Positions 6,952-15,121 of a DNA stretch of 64,000 nucleotides are shown in pieces. The DNA lies in assembly GCF_015694735.1 (NCBI RefSeq), contig NZ_JADQDP010000005.1, forward strand, positions 1-64,000. The letters run 5' to 3'. The notes beneath the pieces are model-generated. The model worked only from the letters and a program-made list of their open reading frames with translations, had not been told where the DNA came from and searched no databases. A program made the position numbers and the translations under genes. Numbering within the stretch: the stretch's first letter is position 1; each line of letters starts with the position of its first letter. The stretch is from Hymenobacter properus (GTDB lineage: Bacteria; Bacteroidota; Bacteroidia; Cytophagales; Hymenobacteraceae).

Positions 6952-8739
6952 CTACGCTTCGCTCTCCTGGATGAGCTGCCGACGGTACCGGGCCAGAATG
7001 TCGGTTTTCAGAATGAAACCCAGGTAGCGCCCGTCTTCCTCGCATACCGGCAAGGCCCAGTGGCCGTAGCGGTCCAGCAAAGCAAGGGTGTGCTCCAAAT
7101 CATCGGCCGGGCCCACCACCACGGGGGCTGGCTTCATGAGCTCGCGCACGCGGGTGGTGCTGTAATGGGCGTCGTCAAACAGGGCATCGCGCACCGAATT
7201 CAGGCTAACCACGCCCAGCAGCCGGCCGCCGGCCGCCACCACCGGGAACAGGTCGCGTGAGGAGTGCCGGAAAATATCCACCAGCTCGCCCAGCGTGGTG
7301 CTGGGCCGAACGGGAATAAAGTCGGTGGCCAGCAGCTTGCGCGGGTCGAGCTGGGCCAGCAGGCCCCGGTCGCGGTTGGCATACACGTCCACCCCTTTCA
7401 GGGTTAGCTTGCGCGTGTATACCGAATAGGGTTCAAAATACTTGGTAATCAGATAGGAAGAACTGGTTACCACCATCAGCGGCACAAACAAGGCGTAGCC
7501 GCCCGTGATTTCGGCGATGAGGAAGATGGCCGTGAGCGGCGCGTGAATGACGCCCGCCAGCGTGCCCGCCATGCCCAGCACAATAAAATGCACCTCGGGA
7601 ATGTGGACTAGCCCGCTTAGGTTGATGAGGCGGGCGAAGAAAAACCCCGCCAGCGCCCCCGAAAACAGCGACGAGCCGAACATGCCGCCGTTGCCGCCGC
7701 TGCCCACCGTGATGCTGGTGGCCACCACCTTCAGCATCATGCTGAACAGCACCAACACCAGCAGAAGCCAAGGGTTGTTGTCTTGGTAAACTGAGAAAAT
7801 ACTGCCGTCGGTGAGGTGCTCGGAGTGGCCGCGCAGCAGCAGCTCCACCGTGTTGTAGCCCTCGCCGTAGAGGGTGGGGAAGAGGAAGATAAGGCCGCCC
7901 AGCGCTACGCCGCCCAGCACCACCTTGCGCCAGTCGAGCCCCGGCCAGCGCTCAAAGAAATGGTCGAACCAATGGTAGGTCCGAATCATGTACACCGAGA
8001 AAAAGGCCGTGAACAAGCCCAGCAACACGTAAAACGGCACCGCATCCACCGGCCAACTCGTGGTGATGAGCACAAACGGCTGCCCTGCGTACAGCGCCTT
8101 CGACACCACCGTGGCGGTGGCCGAGGAAATAAGCAGCGGAATGAAATACTGCGCCGGCAGCTCCAGCAAAATGGTTTCGACCGCAAACAGCACGCCCGCA
8201 ATGGGCGAGTTGAAAATGGCCGCCACGCCCGCCGCCGCCCCGCAGCCCGTGAGCAAACGCCGCCGCCGACGGTCGAGGTGCAGCACCCGGCCCGCGTTGG
8301 AGCCCAGCGCCGCGCCCGTGACCGAAATGGGTGCCTCGGTACCGGCCGAGCCGCCGAAGGTGACCGTCAGAAACGCCGTCACCAGCTGCGAATACAGCTT
8401 GGAGCGCGGTACTACGCTGCCCTCCCGGGCCGTGTTGTAGATGATGGGCCCGATGCCCCGGCCCAGCTGGCCTCCCAGAAAAAACTTCGTGAACAACACC
8501 GTGAGGGCAATGCCCACCACCGGGTAGACCGACAGCGCAAATACCTGGCTGGGCTCGGAAATGCCTTCGCGCAGCATTTCCTGCCCCCAGTGAACCGCAT
8601 TTTTCAGCAGCACCGCCGCCAGGCCGGCTGCTCCGCCCACCAACACGCTCAGAATGAGCATATACATCCGTTCGCTGACGTGGCGGGCCCGCCAAACCAG
8701 CAACGGGCGCAACAAGCGGTGAACGGCGTGGTGGGACAT
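6952..8739 (-). CDS. ClC-type chloride channel/transporter with two CBS domains
   Basis: The 595-residue product has a ClC membrane domain (residues ~35-430) and a C-terminal CBS pair (~460-595). Family signatures are visible: GRGIGP at the first ion-binding loop, GGSAGTEAPISVTG where ClC-ec1 has GREGP (the gating glutamate is retained as GTEAP), GAAAGVAAIFNSPIAGVLFAVE, and GSGGNGGMFGSSLF. The CBS domains probably bind adenine nucleotides and gate transport. Start: ATG 8739 (MSHHAVHR) is preferred to 8778, which adds 13 residues of no membrane or conserved character. It is convergent with the antiporter gene, suggesting a local group of ion-homeostasis genes. Confidence 0.9.
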   Translation of the reverse strand: MSHHAVHRLLRPLLVWRARHVSERMYMLILSVLVGGAAGLAAVLLKNAVHWGQEMLREGISEPSQVFALSVYPVVGIALTVLFTKFFLGGQLGRGIGPIIYNTAREGSVVPRSKLYSQLVTAFLTVTFGGSAGTEAPISVTGAALGSNAGRVLHLDRRRRRLLTGCGAAAGVAAIFNSPIAGVLFAVETILLELPAQYFIPLLISSATATVVSKALYAGQPFVLITTSWPVDAVPFYVLLGLFTAFFSVYMIRTYHWFDHFFERWPGLDWRKVVLGGVALGGLIFLFPTLYGEGYNTVELLLRGHSEHLTDGSIFSVYQDNNPWLLLVLVLFSMMLKVVATSITVGSGGNGGMFGSSLFSGALAGFFFARLINLSGLVHIPEVHFIVLGMAGTLAGVIHAPLTAIFLIAEITGGYALFVPLMVVTSSSYLITKYFEPYSVYTRKLTLKGVDVYANRDRGLLAQLDPRKLLATDFIPVRPSTTLGELVDIFRHSSRDLFPVVAAGGRLLGVVSLNSVRDALFDDAHYSTTRVRELMKPAPVVVGPADDLEHTLALLDRYGHWALPVCEEDGRYLGFILKTDILARYRRQLIQESEA

Positions 8740-8867
8740 AGACGGCAGCAAAAAGGTGGCGCAATGATACCAACGCAAAAAAAAGGCCAGCAGATGCGTG
8801 CTTTCCAGTCAAGCTCACCTGTATGGCCAGGCCAACCTTTCTATTGAAGAAATTCCGAATCTAGGGT

Positions 8868-8889
8868 GGCCTGCCAAGCCAGGCCTTTT
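8868..8889. terminator. Possible terminator hairpin
   Basis: GGCCTG-ccaagc-CAGGCC stem (6 bp) followed by TTTT on the plus strand, lying between the 5' end of the ClC gene and the 3' end of the TetR gene. On the minus strand it would end TetR transcripts, but the T-tract is on the wrong side, so this is weak. Confidence 0.35.
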
Positions 8890-8916
8890 GCTATGCGAAA
8901 GAGCCGCAAAACTCTT

Positions 8917-9456
8917 TTATTTGGCCGGCGTGCGCTGCAGGTAGGTGCGCTTGAGGTGGTCGCCTAGCTTCTGGAGGTGGGGGTCGTGCTCATACAACAG
9001 GTTGCGCCACAGGCTCTGGATGATGAGCAGCAGCAGCTGCGTGGTCATTTCTGCATCATCTGCCCCCACGTCTTTGAAAGCTTGCTGCAGCAGGTTATCA
9101 ATCGGGCTCATGAAGCGCTGAAAGTACTTCTGCACCAGTGGCCGGTTGAATTCCTTGTCCTGCATCTTCCAGAAATCGGGCTCGTCGTGCACCAGTTTGT
9201 AGGGCAGGTCGATGACGTTTTCAATCAGCACGCGCGGGTTTTGCTCGGTTAGGATGCCGCGGTTGGCCTCCACAATGCGGCGGAAGCCCTGCTTGATGAG
9301 ATACTCGAACAGCTTTTCCTTGCTTTGAAAATACTTAAACAGCAATGCCTCCGACACGCCGGCGCTCTTGGCAATGAGCAGGGTGGAGGTGCTGTCGTAG
9401 CCGCGCTCGCCGAAAAGTTGCAGGGCCGCCTGCTCTATCTTGGAATGACTGGTCAT
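8917..9456 (-). CDS. TetR/AcrR family transcriptional regulator
   Basis: A 179-residue regulator. Residues 5-50 form the TetR helix-turn-helix: IEQAALQLFGERGYDSTSTLLIAK then AGVSEALLFKYFQSKEKL, with the characteristic YF-x-SKE at the end of the recognition helix. The C-terminal ligand/dimer domain is not specific enough to name an effector. The gene is alone; the closest minus-strand neighbour upstream is the structured RNA at 9641-9830, whose terminator separates the two. The target is unknown; autoregulation is usual in the family. Confidence 0.88.
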   Translation of the reverse strand: MTSHSKIEQAALQLFGERGYDSTSTLLIAKSAGVSEALLFKYFQSKEKLFEYLIKQGFRRIVEANRGILTEQNPRVLIENVIDLPYKLVHDEPDFWKMQDKEFNRPLVQKYFQRFMSPIDNLLQQAFKDVGADDAEMTTQLLLLIIQSLWRNLLYEHDPHLQKLGDHLKRTYLQRTPAK

Positions 9457-9640
9457 CGCCCAACCGAATAATCTGAAACTGCTAAAACTCCTTCGATAGG
9501 CCCGTTTCGGGCGCAGAGTTGCGGCAAGATAAGGCCAACGGCAAGCATTTATGTTTTTTTAGGTGCTACAGGGCACTTGCCGGTAGGCCTCCCCACGCCT
9601 TAGCTACGGTGCTGGGAAAGGCTGCAAACCCCAAAGAACT

Positions 9641-9688
9641 AAAACAATACAGCCGGTTAAATCGAGCGAAGTCGACTTAACCGGCTGT
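9641..9688 (-). terminator. Rho-independent terminator of the 9.7 kb RNA
   Basis: Minus-strand hairpin with a 17-bp stem (acagccggttaagtcga / tcgatttaaccggctgt, hexanucleotide loop) followed by ATTGTTTT. The only non-Watson-Crick position is G-U on the minus strand but A-C on the plus strand, which supports minus-strand transcription. Confidence 0.8.
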
Positions 9689-9830
9689 AGCGTGTTGAAT
9701 TCCGCATTACGTAGCTCCTAGGGCGGAGACCCGGACGTATTCAACCGATGTTTTCCTAGGTGGGGTGGGATACACCTAGCGAAAGAGGACGTGGGAATTG
9801 GCAAATCAGACAACGTTTTGCCCGATTGCG
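9641..9830 (-). ncRNA. Candidate structured small RNA of unknown family
   Basis: A 468-bp gap between genes holds a complete-looking minus-strand RNA unit: a -7 element TACCTTTG (9834-9841), about 190 nt of sequence without a plausible coding frame, and a strong terminator. Reading 5' to 3' the RNA can form GGCAAA-11 nt-TTTGCC, then CTAGGTG-10 nt-CACCTAG, then a long arm closed by GTTGAAT/ATTCAAC with an inner ACGT/ACGT pair, then the terminator hairpin. CCTAGG occurs twice outside the paired cores and could form a pseudoknot or kissing contact. I do not recognise it as 6S, tmRNA, RNase P RNA or a known riboswitch. A leader role for the TetR gene is possible but the terminator is ~185 nt before that start. 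Confidence 0.6.
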
Positions 9831-9833
9831 AAA

Positions 9834-9841
9834 CAAAGGTA
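9834..9841 (-). promoter_or_regulatory. -7 promoter element TACCTTTG for the small RNA
   Basis: Exact match to TAnnTTTG, identical to the element in front of the SRP RNA. The -33 region has no clear TTG. Confidence 0.55.
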
Positions 9842-9924
9842 GGTGAGGAGGTACTAAGGCCGTATAAGTGTTAGCTCACTATCGGTAAGTGCATACTCAC
9901 TAGACTTAATCTCAAGTGAATAAT

Positions 9925-10386
9925 TTATAGCTCCATGATGTCTTCATTCCACAGCGTGGGCTCAGCTTCGATGAATTCATTCATCATGTCCACGCATTCC
10001 TGCAGGTCGAGGTCCACCACTTCCACGCCGTGGCTTTCCAGGAAAGCGCGCGACTCGCCGAAGGTGCGGCTTTCGCCTACCATCACCTTCGGGATTTTGA
10101 ATTGCACGATGGTGCCGGCGCACATGTAGCAGGGCATCAGCGTGGTGTAGATGACGGTGTCGCGGTAGCTGCGCTGGCGGCCGGCGTTGGTGAGGCAGTC
10201 CATCTCGCCGTGCTTGATGGCGCTGTCTTCCTGCACGCGCTTGTTGTGGCCCTGGCCGATGATTTTGCCGTTGCGCACAAGCACCGAGCCGATGGGGATG
10301 CCACCCTGCGAGCGGCCCAGGCGGGCTTCGTCGATGGCGGCTTGCATGAATTCGTCTTTGCGGGCGGAGGAGTCAGGAGTTTGCAT
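9925..10386 (-). CDS. Cytosine/nucleoside deaminase, yeast FCY1 type
   Basis: A 153-residue zinc deaminase of the cytidine-deaminase fold. Zinc ligands and the catalytic proton shuttle are present: HGE (His59, Glu61) and PCYMC (Cys86, Cys89). The surrounding sequence, including GGIPIGSVLV, HNKRVQEDSA, the DTVIYTTLMPCYMC strand-helix and the C-terminal segment ending WNEDI, follows yeast cytosine deaminase (Fcy1) closely, unlike the usual bacterial CodA amidohydrolase. The likely reaction is cytosine to uracil plus ammonia in pyrimidine salvage; a related base or nucleoside is possible. The gene is 31 bp downstream of the phytase-like gene and may belong to the same transcript as addB. Confidence 0.82.
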   Translation of the reverse strand: MQTPDSSARKDEFMQAAIDEARLGRSQGGIPIGSVLVRNGKIIGQGHNKRVQEDSAIKHGEMDCLTNAGRQRSYRDTVIYTTLMPCYMCAGTIVQFKIPKVMVGESRTFGESRAFLESHGVEVVDLDLQECVDMMNEFIEAEPTLWNEDIMEL

Positions 10387-10417
10387 AATTGCTTTTGGGA
10401 GTGGGAGTTGGTGATGC

Positions 10418-11434
10418 TTAATGGCTGCCTTGGAGGTACAGCAGCGTGGTGCGGTAGGGGCGGCTGGGGGTGTACTTATCGTTGATGACGAAATAGCCCT
10501 GCTTGTAAGCCACGAGGCCCTCCCAGTTGTAGCCCATGTACTGCTCGGGAAATTCCCACAAAGGCTGCCAGGTGAAGCGGTTATTTTTCAGGTTAATATC
10601 GACCAGGCGGCAGTAGTTTTTGAAGCCTTCCGGCCCGGTGACGAGTCGGGTATTGGCCACGTCGGTGGCCGGGGGGCGGTAAATGGTGTCGCCGCCCGCA
10701 CCCTTGAAAAAGTAGTTAATGGCCGTGAAGTGGTTGCGGCCCACCGGCGTAACGTCGGTGATGCGGAAGGGCAAGGGGCTGAAAGGCAGCTTATCAATGG
10801 TCGAATTGGCCGTAAGGTGAGGCTTGCGGAAGCCATAGGCGTAATTCTGGCCGGAAAAAGAGTTGTATTCGAAGAAAGCAACCAACTCCTTTTTCGCTGT
10901 GACGGCGGCCTCGAACCCCGCGTTGTAGATGTGCGAGCCGTTGGGGGCGGGCGGCTTGGGCAGCGCGAGCAAAAAGGTAGTGTCCAGTGCCACAGTGTTG
11001 GCTTGCAGGTGGCCCTTGAGTAGGTAGCAGTTGCTGGAGGGAGTGGCGGTTTCTACGGATAAGTAGACGACGTCTTTGGTTATCATCAGCGCTTCAAGGC
11101 CTTCGTATTCCTGTCCGGCGGTCTTCATGCGGGCCCGCAACGCGGGCAGGCCCAGAAGCTTAATTTTCTGGTAGGGCAGGACGTAGGTAGTGTCCCGGAG
11201 CTTGCGGTCCAGGTCGCTGAGCTGCACGGTGTAAAGCTTGGCTTCGGCCTGGTCCTGCAGCCGGCTTTCGGAGAGGAGGAACAGTTTGCCCCGGCTGATG
11301 GCGAGTCCGGAAAACTGGTTGTCGTAGTATTCCAGCTCCTTGGGCAGCGAAATTTGTCGCACCGTGAACGACGGTTTCTGCGCCAGCGTGAGCAACGCCG
11401 ACAGGCACAACAAACAACTCAGCAGGTACTTCAT
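10418..11434 (-). CDS. Secreted phytase-like / beta-propeller protein
   Basis: A 338-residue exported protein with a signal peptide (MKYLLSCLLCLSALLTLAQ). The body carries the pattern of the 'esterase-like activity of phytase' family: FSGLAISRGKLFLLSE near the N-terminus, EYEGLEALMI in the middle, and a C-terminal NWEGLVAYKQGYFVINDKY, consistent with repeated blades of a propeller. Activity on a phosphoester is a family-level guess. I chose ATG 11434 because the longer frame from 11467 overlaps the nuclease gene and would bury the signal peptide. It lies 20 bp after the addB-like gene, in the same direction. Confidence 0.7.
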   Translation of the reverse strand: MKYLLSCLLCLSALLTLAQKPSFTVRQISLPKELEYYDNQFSGLAISRGKLFLLSESRLQDQAEAKLYTVQLSDLDRKLRDTTYVLPYQKIKLLGLPALRARMKTAGQEYEGLEALMITKDVVYLSVETATPSSNCYLLKGHLQANTVALDTTFLLALPKPPAPNGSHIYNAGFEAAVTAKKELVAFFEYNSFSGQNYAYGFRKPHLTANSTIDKLPFSPLPFRITDVTPVGRNHFTAINYFFKGAGGDTIYRPPATDVANTRLVTGPEGFKNYCRLVDINLKNNRFTWQPLWEFPEQYMGYNWEGLVAYKQGYFVINDKYTPSRPYRTTLLYLQGSH

Positions 11435-11454
11435 ACGGGGTGAGCGGGCGGGCA

Positions 11455-14400
11455 CTAGCGGGCGCAAATGCCTTTATAGGGGCAATGCTCGCACTTGGTG
11501 AAGTCGTCGGTTTTGCGGATGGGCTCGGCGGGGTCGAGGATGCGGAGCACAATCTTACGCACCAGGTCCTCGGAAACGGCCACGAAGTCTTCCCCGCCAT
11601 CGGTGAGGAAGCTTAAGTCGGCCGCGAGCAGGCCTTCGTTGATGTTGCGCAGGGAGAGGATGGAGGTATCGGCCGTTTCGCGGTGGGCGGTGTGGGCCAG
11701 CATAAGGCGGTAGAGCCAGAGCTGGCGCACTTTGTCGGCGCTGCTGCTGGCCTCGTGCAGGAGGCGGTCCACGGCTTCGGCAGGGCTGAGCTTGTTGCCG
11801 TAGCCGCGAAGCTGCAAGTCGCGACGCTCCACCTTGCCCGATTTGTAGTCGACCACGCGCAGGCGGCCGTCGGGCAGCTCGTCTACACGGTCGGCGTAGC
11901 CAAACAGGCGCACAGCCAGTTGTTCGGTTTGGCCCGGCACGTCCACAAAAACGGTAGCGGCCAGCTCCTTTTCCAAGCCGAAGAGGCGAATGGGCAGCAT
12001 GCCGGGCTGTTCGGTCAGGCTTTCGAGCAGGCGCACCACCAAGCGGCTGGCCACCTGGCCGTAGACGTGGTTGAGGCCTTCGTCGGCGCGGGCGTGCTTT
12101 TCGGTTTCTTCCTGCCGCAGGGCCTTTTGCACCTCCGCCGGGGCTTGCTTGATGAGCTCGGGTATGTCGTCGGCCGTGATGGGCCGGCCATCCTGGGCGA
12201 AGGGCTCCATTAGCTTTTCTAGCGCCTCGTGCACCATGGTGCCAAAGCTGCTGGCTTCCAGCGTTTCCTCCACGGCGTCGTTTTCGTGGAAGCGCGCCAC
12301 TTTCGAGAAGTAGAAGCGTAGCGAGCAGGCCAGGAAATCGTTGAGGCGCGAGGGCGAGATGTTGCGCTCCAGGACGCCACGTAGGGAAGCCAGCATCTCG
12401 GGGTCTTTCTCCAGAATGAGGTCGCCTTCGTACTGGTCGACGCCCGTTTCCGTTTCAGGTCCTTCTACTGAAACGGTCAGGTCTTCGAGCGTGAGCTGTG
12501 GGTTTTGGGGCAGCAGGTCGTTTTCCAACTGCAGCAGGAAGCGGCTGCGCTCTCCGCTTTTGATGCCCTCGGCGCCGGGCAGCACGTGTACCAGGTCGAC
12601 GCGCTGGGCGCGCTGGAGCAGGCGCCAGAAGTTGTAGGCCGTGATGGCCTCGGCGTCGGCGTAGGTGGGAAGCTTGAACTCGGTGAGGACGTCGTAGGGG
12701 AAGAGCGACTGCTGCTTTTTGGGCGCGGGCAGCACGCCTTCGTTGCAGCTGAGGATGATGAGGTGGTCGAAATCGAGGGCGCGGGTTTCGAGCAGGCCCA
12801 TCACCTGCACATCGGCCAGCGGCTCGCCGGAGAAGGGCAGGCGGGTGCGACCCATCTGCTCGTACAGAAAGCGGCGGAACGAGCGCACCGACAGGCGCTG
12901 CTCGCGGCAGTCGAAGGCCGAATCGAGCTGCTTGACGAGGGTGTAAAACAGGTAGAGGTATTCGGCTTCGATGCCGCCTTGCTGGTCGGCGTACACCTGT
13001 TTCAGCAGGTCGATGAGGGTGTTGCAGGCGGCAATGATGTCGTCGCAGTTGTTCCAGGTTTTAAATAGGGCCTCGATGAGCGGGTGGTGGGCGCCCATTT
13101 TCAGCAGTTCCGAGGCGGGCAGCAACACGGCGTTCACGCGCACGATTTCGCGGCAAATCTGGTCCAGAATACCGTGGTACTGGGGTTGGTCGGCCTGGCG
13201 GTCCTGCCACTGCTGGTAGCGGCGCAGGAAGGGGTGCGAGAGCAGCTTGCTCACGGCCAGGTGGTGGTAGCGCGGCACGCCATAGCCGGATTCCGGGCTG
13301 CCTTCCCGGATGCCGGTGAGGTGCACCTCGAACAGCAAATCGACCAGGTTGAACAAGGGCGTGGCCTGGAAGCTCAGGCCCATGGTCACGTTGTAATCGG
13401 GCACCTCGTCGGGCGGCAGGCCGTGCAGCACGGGCAGCAGCAGGGTTTCGTCGGGCAGTACCACGGCTACGGTGGCGTCGGGGTGGTTGCGGCGGGCTTC
13501 GGCCAGCAGCTGGCCGGCCAGCTTGCCCTGCATGCTGGGGTTGGCCACGCCCAGGTAGCGCACGTGGCGGGGCAGGCCGCGCAGGTACTCCACGCCCCCG
13601 CCGAAGTTGTCGAGCGGCAGCTTCCACTTCTCGAAGTAGCGGCGCAGGTGCTGGCCAGCGCGGTTCGGCGAGTTTTTTTCGAGGTAGAACGGGTCGGCGT
13701 CGAAGCGCACTTCGGCCCGGCCGGCGTTGAGCAGCAGGCGAATGAGCTTTTCTTCCGAGGCCGACAAATTGCCCAGGCCCACGAACACGTGGCGGGCCGG
13801 CTCGGGCTTGGCGGGGTCTTTCAGGCTTTTTTCCAGCTTTTCCACGGCGCGGCGGTAGGCCAGGCCGGGGTAGGCGAGGTGGTTGGCCAGCATGCGGCGT
13901 TTCAACTCGTGATACACCCGCTCCAGCTGGTTCCAGAAGCCGAAGGAGTGCGCGGCGGCCTGGCTTTTGGGCGGCAGCTCGCTGATGTCCCAGCGCTCCA
14001 GGGCCTTGGCCTCGGTGAGGTAGTCGAAGACTTCGTGGGTGGGGGCCAGGTTCTGGTCGAGGTTGGAGAAGTCGTTGAGCAGCAGCCCGGCCCAGCCCAC
14101 AAACTGGTCGAAATCGAGCTTGGTGTCGATGCCTTTCAGGATGTCGTAGAGCAGCAATTGCAGGGCAATGGGCTCCTCTACCTGCACGCCGGCCAGCTCC
14201 ACCATGTAGTCTTCCATGGCGGCCACGCGCGGGGCCCACAGCGGGGCCGCGCCGGGCAGGGCCAGGGCCAGTTCGTTCTTCAGGTACACCACGGCGCGGC
14301 GCGTGGGCACCACCACCACGATGTCGGACAGCTCATCGAGCGGGCCGGAGCCGTAGCGGTCCAGCAGCTCGCGGGCAATGGTGGCCAGGAAGGAAACGGA

Positions 14401-14457
14401 CGCGGCCGGGGCGGCCGCGGGAGCAACAACGGGGTAGGAGGCAGGGCGGGCAGTCAT
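11455..14457 (-). CDS. AddB-like PD-(D/E)XK nuclease with Fe-S cluster
   Basis: A 1000-residue protein with the organisation of AddB/RexB-type recombination subunits: an N-terminal helicase-like region (IVVVVPTRRAVVYLKNELA) and a C-terminal RecB-family nuclease. The nuclease core shows ISPSRLNDFLACSLRFYF, FGTMVHEALEKL and RVVDYKSGKV (the catalytic D-x-K). Cysteines for a 4Fe-4S cluster are present, one in ACSLRF and the rest in the terminal C-x2-C-x5-C (KCEHCPYKGIC). It would process double-strand breaks together with an AddA helicase, which is not in the window. ATG 14457 is favoured over GTG 14475 because a TATCTTTA element lies 5 nt before it. Confidence 0.88.
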   Translation of the reverse strand: MTARPASYPVVAPAAAPAASVSFLATIARELLDRYGSGPLDELSDIVVVVPTRRAVVYLKNELALALPGAAPLWAPRVAAMEDYMVELAGVQVEEPIALQLLLYDILKGIDTKLDFDQFVGWAGLLLNDFSNLDQNLAPTHEVFDYLTEAKALERWDISELPPKSQAAAHSFGFWNQLERVYHELKRRMLANHLAYPGLAYRRAVEKLEKSLKDPAKPEPARHVFVGLGNLSASEEKLIRLLLNAGRAEVRFDADPFYLEKNSPNRAGQHLRRYFEKWKLPLDNFGGGVEYLRGLPRHVRYLGVANPSMQGKLAGQLLAEARRNHPDATVAVVLPDETLLLPVLHGLPPDEVPDYNVTMGLSFQATPLFNLVDLLFEVHLTGIREGSPESGYGVPRYHHLAVSKLLSHPFLRRYQQWQDRQADQPQYHGILDQICREIVRVNAVLLPASELLKMGAHHPLIEALFKTWNNCDDIIAACNTLIDLLKQVYADQQGGIEAEYLYLFYTLVKQLDSAFDCREQRLSVRSFRRFLYEQMGRTRLPFSGEPLADVQVMGLLETRALDFDHLIILSCNEGVLPAPKKQQSLFPYDVLTEFKLPTYADAEAITAYNFWRLLQRAQRVDLVHVLPGAEGIKSGERSRFLLQLENDLLPQNPQLTLEDLTVSVEGPETETGVDQYEGDLILEKDPEMLASLRGVLERNISPSRLNDFLACSLRFYFSKVARFHENDAVEETLEASSFGTMVHEALEKLMEPFAQDGRPITADDIPELIKQAPAEVQKALRQEETEKHARADEGLNHVYGQVASRLVVRLLESLTEQPGMLPIRLFGLEKELAATVFVDVPGQTEQLAVRLFGYADRVDELPDGRLRVVDYKSGKVERRDLQLRGYGNKLSPAEAVDRLLHEASSSADKVRQLWLYRLMLAHTAHRETADTSILSLRNINEGLLAADLSFLTDGGEDFVAVSEDLVRKIVLRILDPAEPIRKTDDFTKCEHCPYKGICAR

Positions 14458-14462
14458 TTCCG

Positions 14463-14470
14463 TAAAGATA
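14463..14470 (-). promoter_or_regulatory. Probable -7 element TATCTTTA, 5 nt before addB-like ATG
   Basis: One mismatch (final A for G) to TAnnTTTG. Its spacing of 5 nt to ATG 14457 suggests a leaderless transcript. Confidence 0.4.
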
Positions 14471-14508
14471 CCCACCCGGCGCGCGGCAACCCAGGCCGGC
14501 CCCGATGC

Positions 14509-14961
14509 TCAGGGCTTGTTCAGCCAGGGCACCGGCTCGTGCTCGATGAGGAAGTCGAGCAGCAAGGCAATGAGCTCCAGCTGCGTATGCGGCTGGGGCA
14601 CCAGCCGGGAGGGGTCGTCGGGCGAGACGTAGCCCGGCAGGTCCCGCAAGTCGTGGCCCGACGCAGGGCGAAAGCTCATGGCCCAGGCGCCAAACGTGCG
14701 CGCCTCGCATGGGCCTTCGCGCAGCACCCGGCAGTTGAAGTGGCGCGGGTCGCGGGCAATGCGCTGGTGGTAAAGGTCGTGCACCGCTGCCTGCTCTCCT
14801 TCCAACAGCTGTAAAAACCGCCCGTCGGCAGCGTAAAGCAATAGCCCGGTCATGTTATGGGTGGCGTTGCGGGTGCGGCACTGATGCAGCAGGGCCAGCA
14901 GCTCCGGCGTGTCGAAAGCCATGAGTGCTTCGCTTTGATACAGCAGTTGATAAAGTCCCAT
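14509..14961 (-). CDS. BLUF-domain blue-light photoreceptor (first of two)
   Basis: A 150-residue stand-alone BLUF protein; the domain covers residues 1-~100 and a short helical tail follows. The photochemical residues of AppA-type BLUF domains can be matched: Tyr in LLYQSEA, Asn in RTRNATHNMTG, Gln in GRFLQLLEG, and Trp/Met in FGAWAMSF. It should bind FAD and red-shift in blue light. There is no attached output domain, so signalling must go through a partner. The start ATG 14961 gives the normal BLUF N-terminus (MGLYQLLYQS). A second BLUF gene lies at 42886-43323. Confidence 0.92.
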   Translation of the reverse strand: MGLYQLLYQSEALMAFDTPELLALLHQCRTRNATHNMTGLLLYAADGRFLQLLEGEQAAVHDLYHQRIARDPRHFNCRVLREGPCEARTFGAWAMSFRPASGHDLRDLPGYVSPDDPSRLVPQPHTQLELIALLLDFLIEHEPVPWLNKP

Positions 14962-15121
14962 GCGTGGCGGAAGGGCAATAAGTCTGGGTGAACGAAGCCG
15001 CAAGAAGAAGCGGACTGGAAACGCCGCTACTATCTTTCGGCTTAAAACCGCTATTCAAGCACACGGCAATCCCTTGCTGTACTTATAGCGTTTTTCCGCT
15101 CTAAAATGTTCTATCTCTAAT

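Noticed and set aside
9641..9830. Assignment of the structured RNA to 6S RNA
   Set aside because: 6S RNA is one long hairpin with a central bubble; this sequence folds into several separate stem-loops, so the identity is left open.
13084..14814. Long open frame (576 codons) on the plus strand opposite the AddB-like gene
   Set aside because: It is a shadow of a high-GC gene: composition is Val/Gly/His/Gln-biased with no domain, and the opposite frame carries a full nuclease with catalytic motifs.
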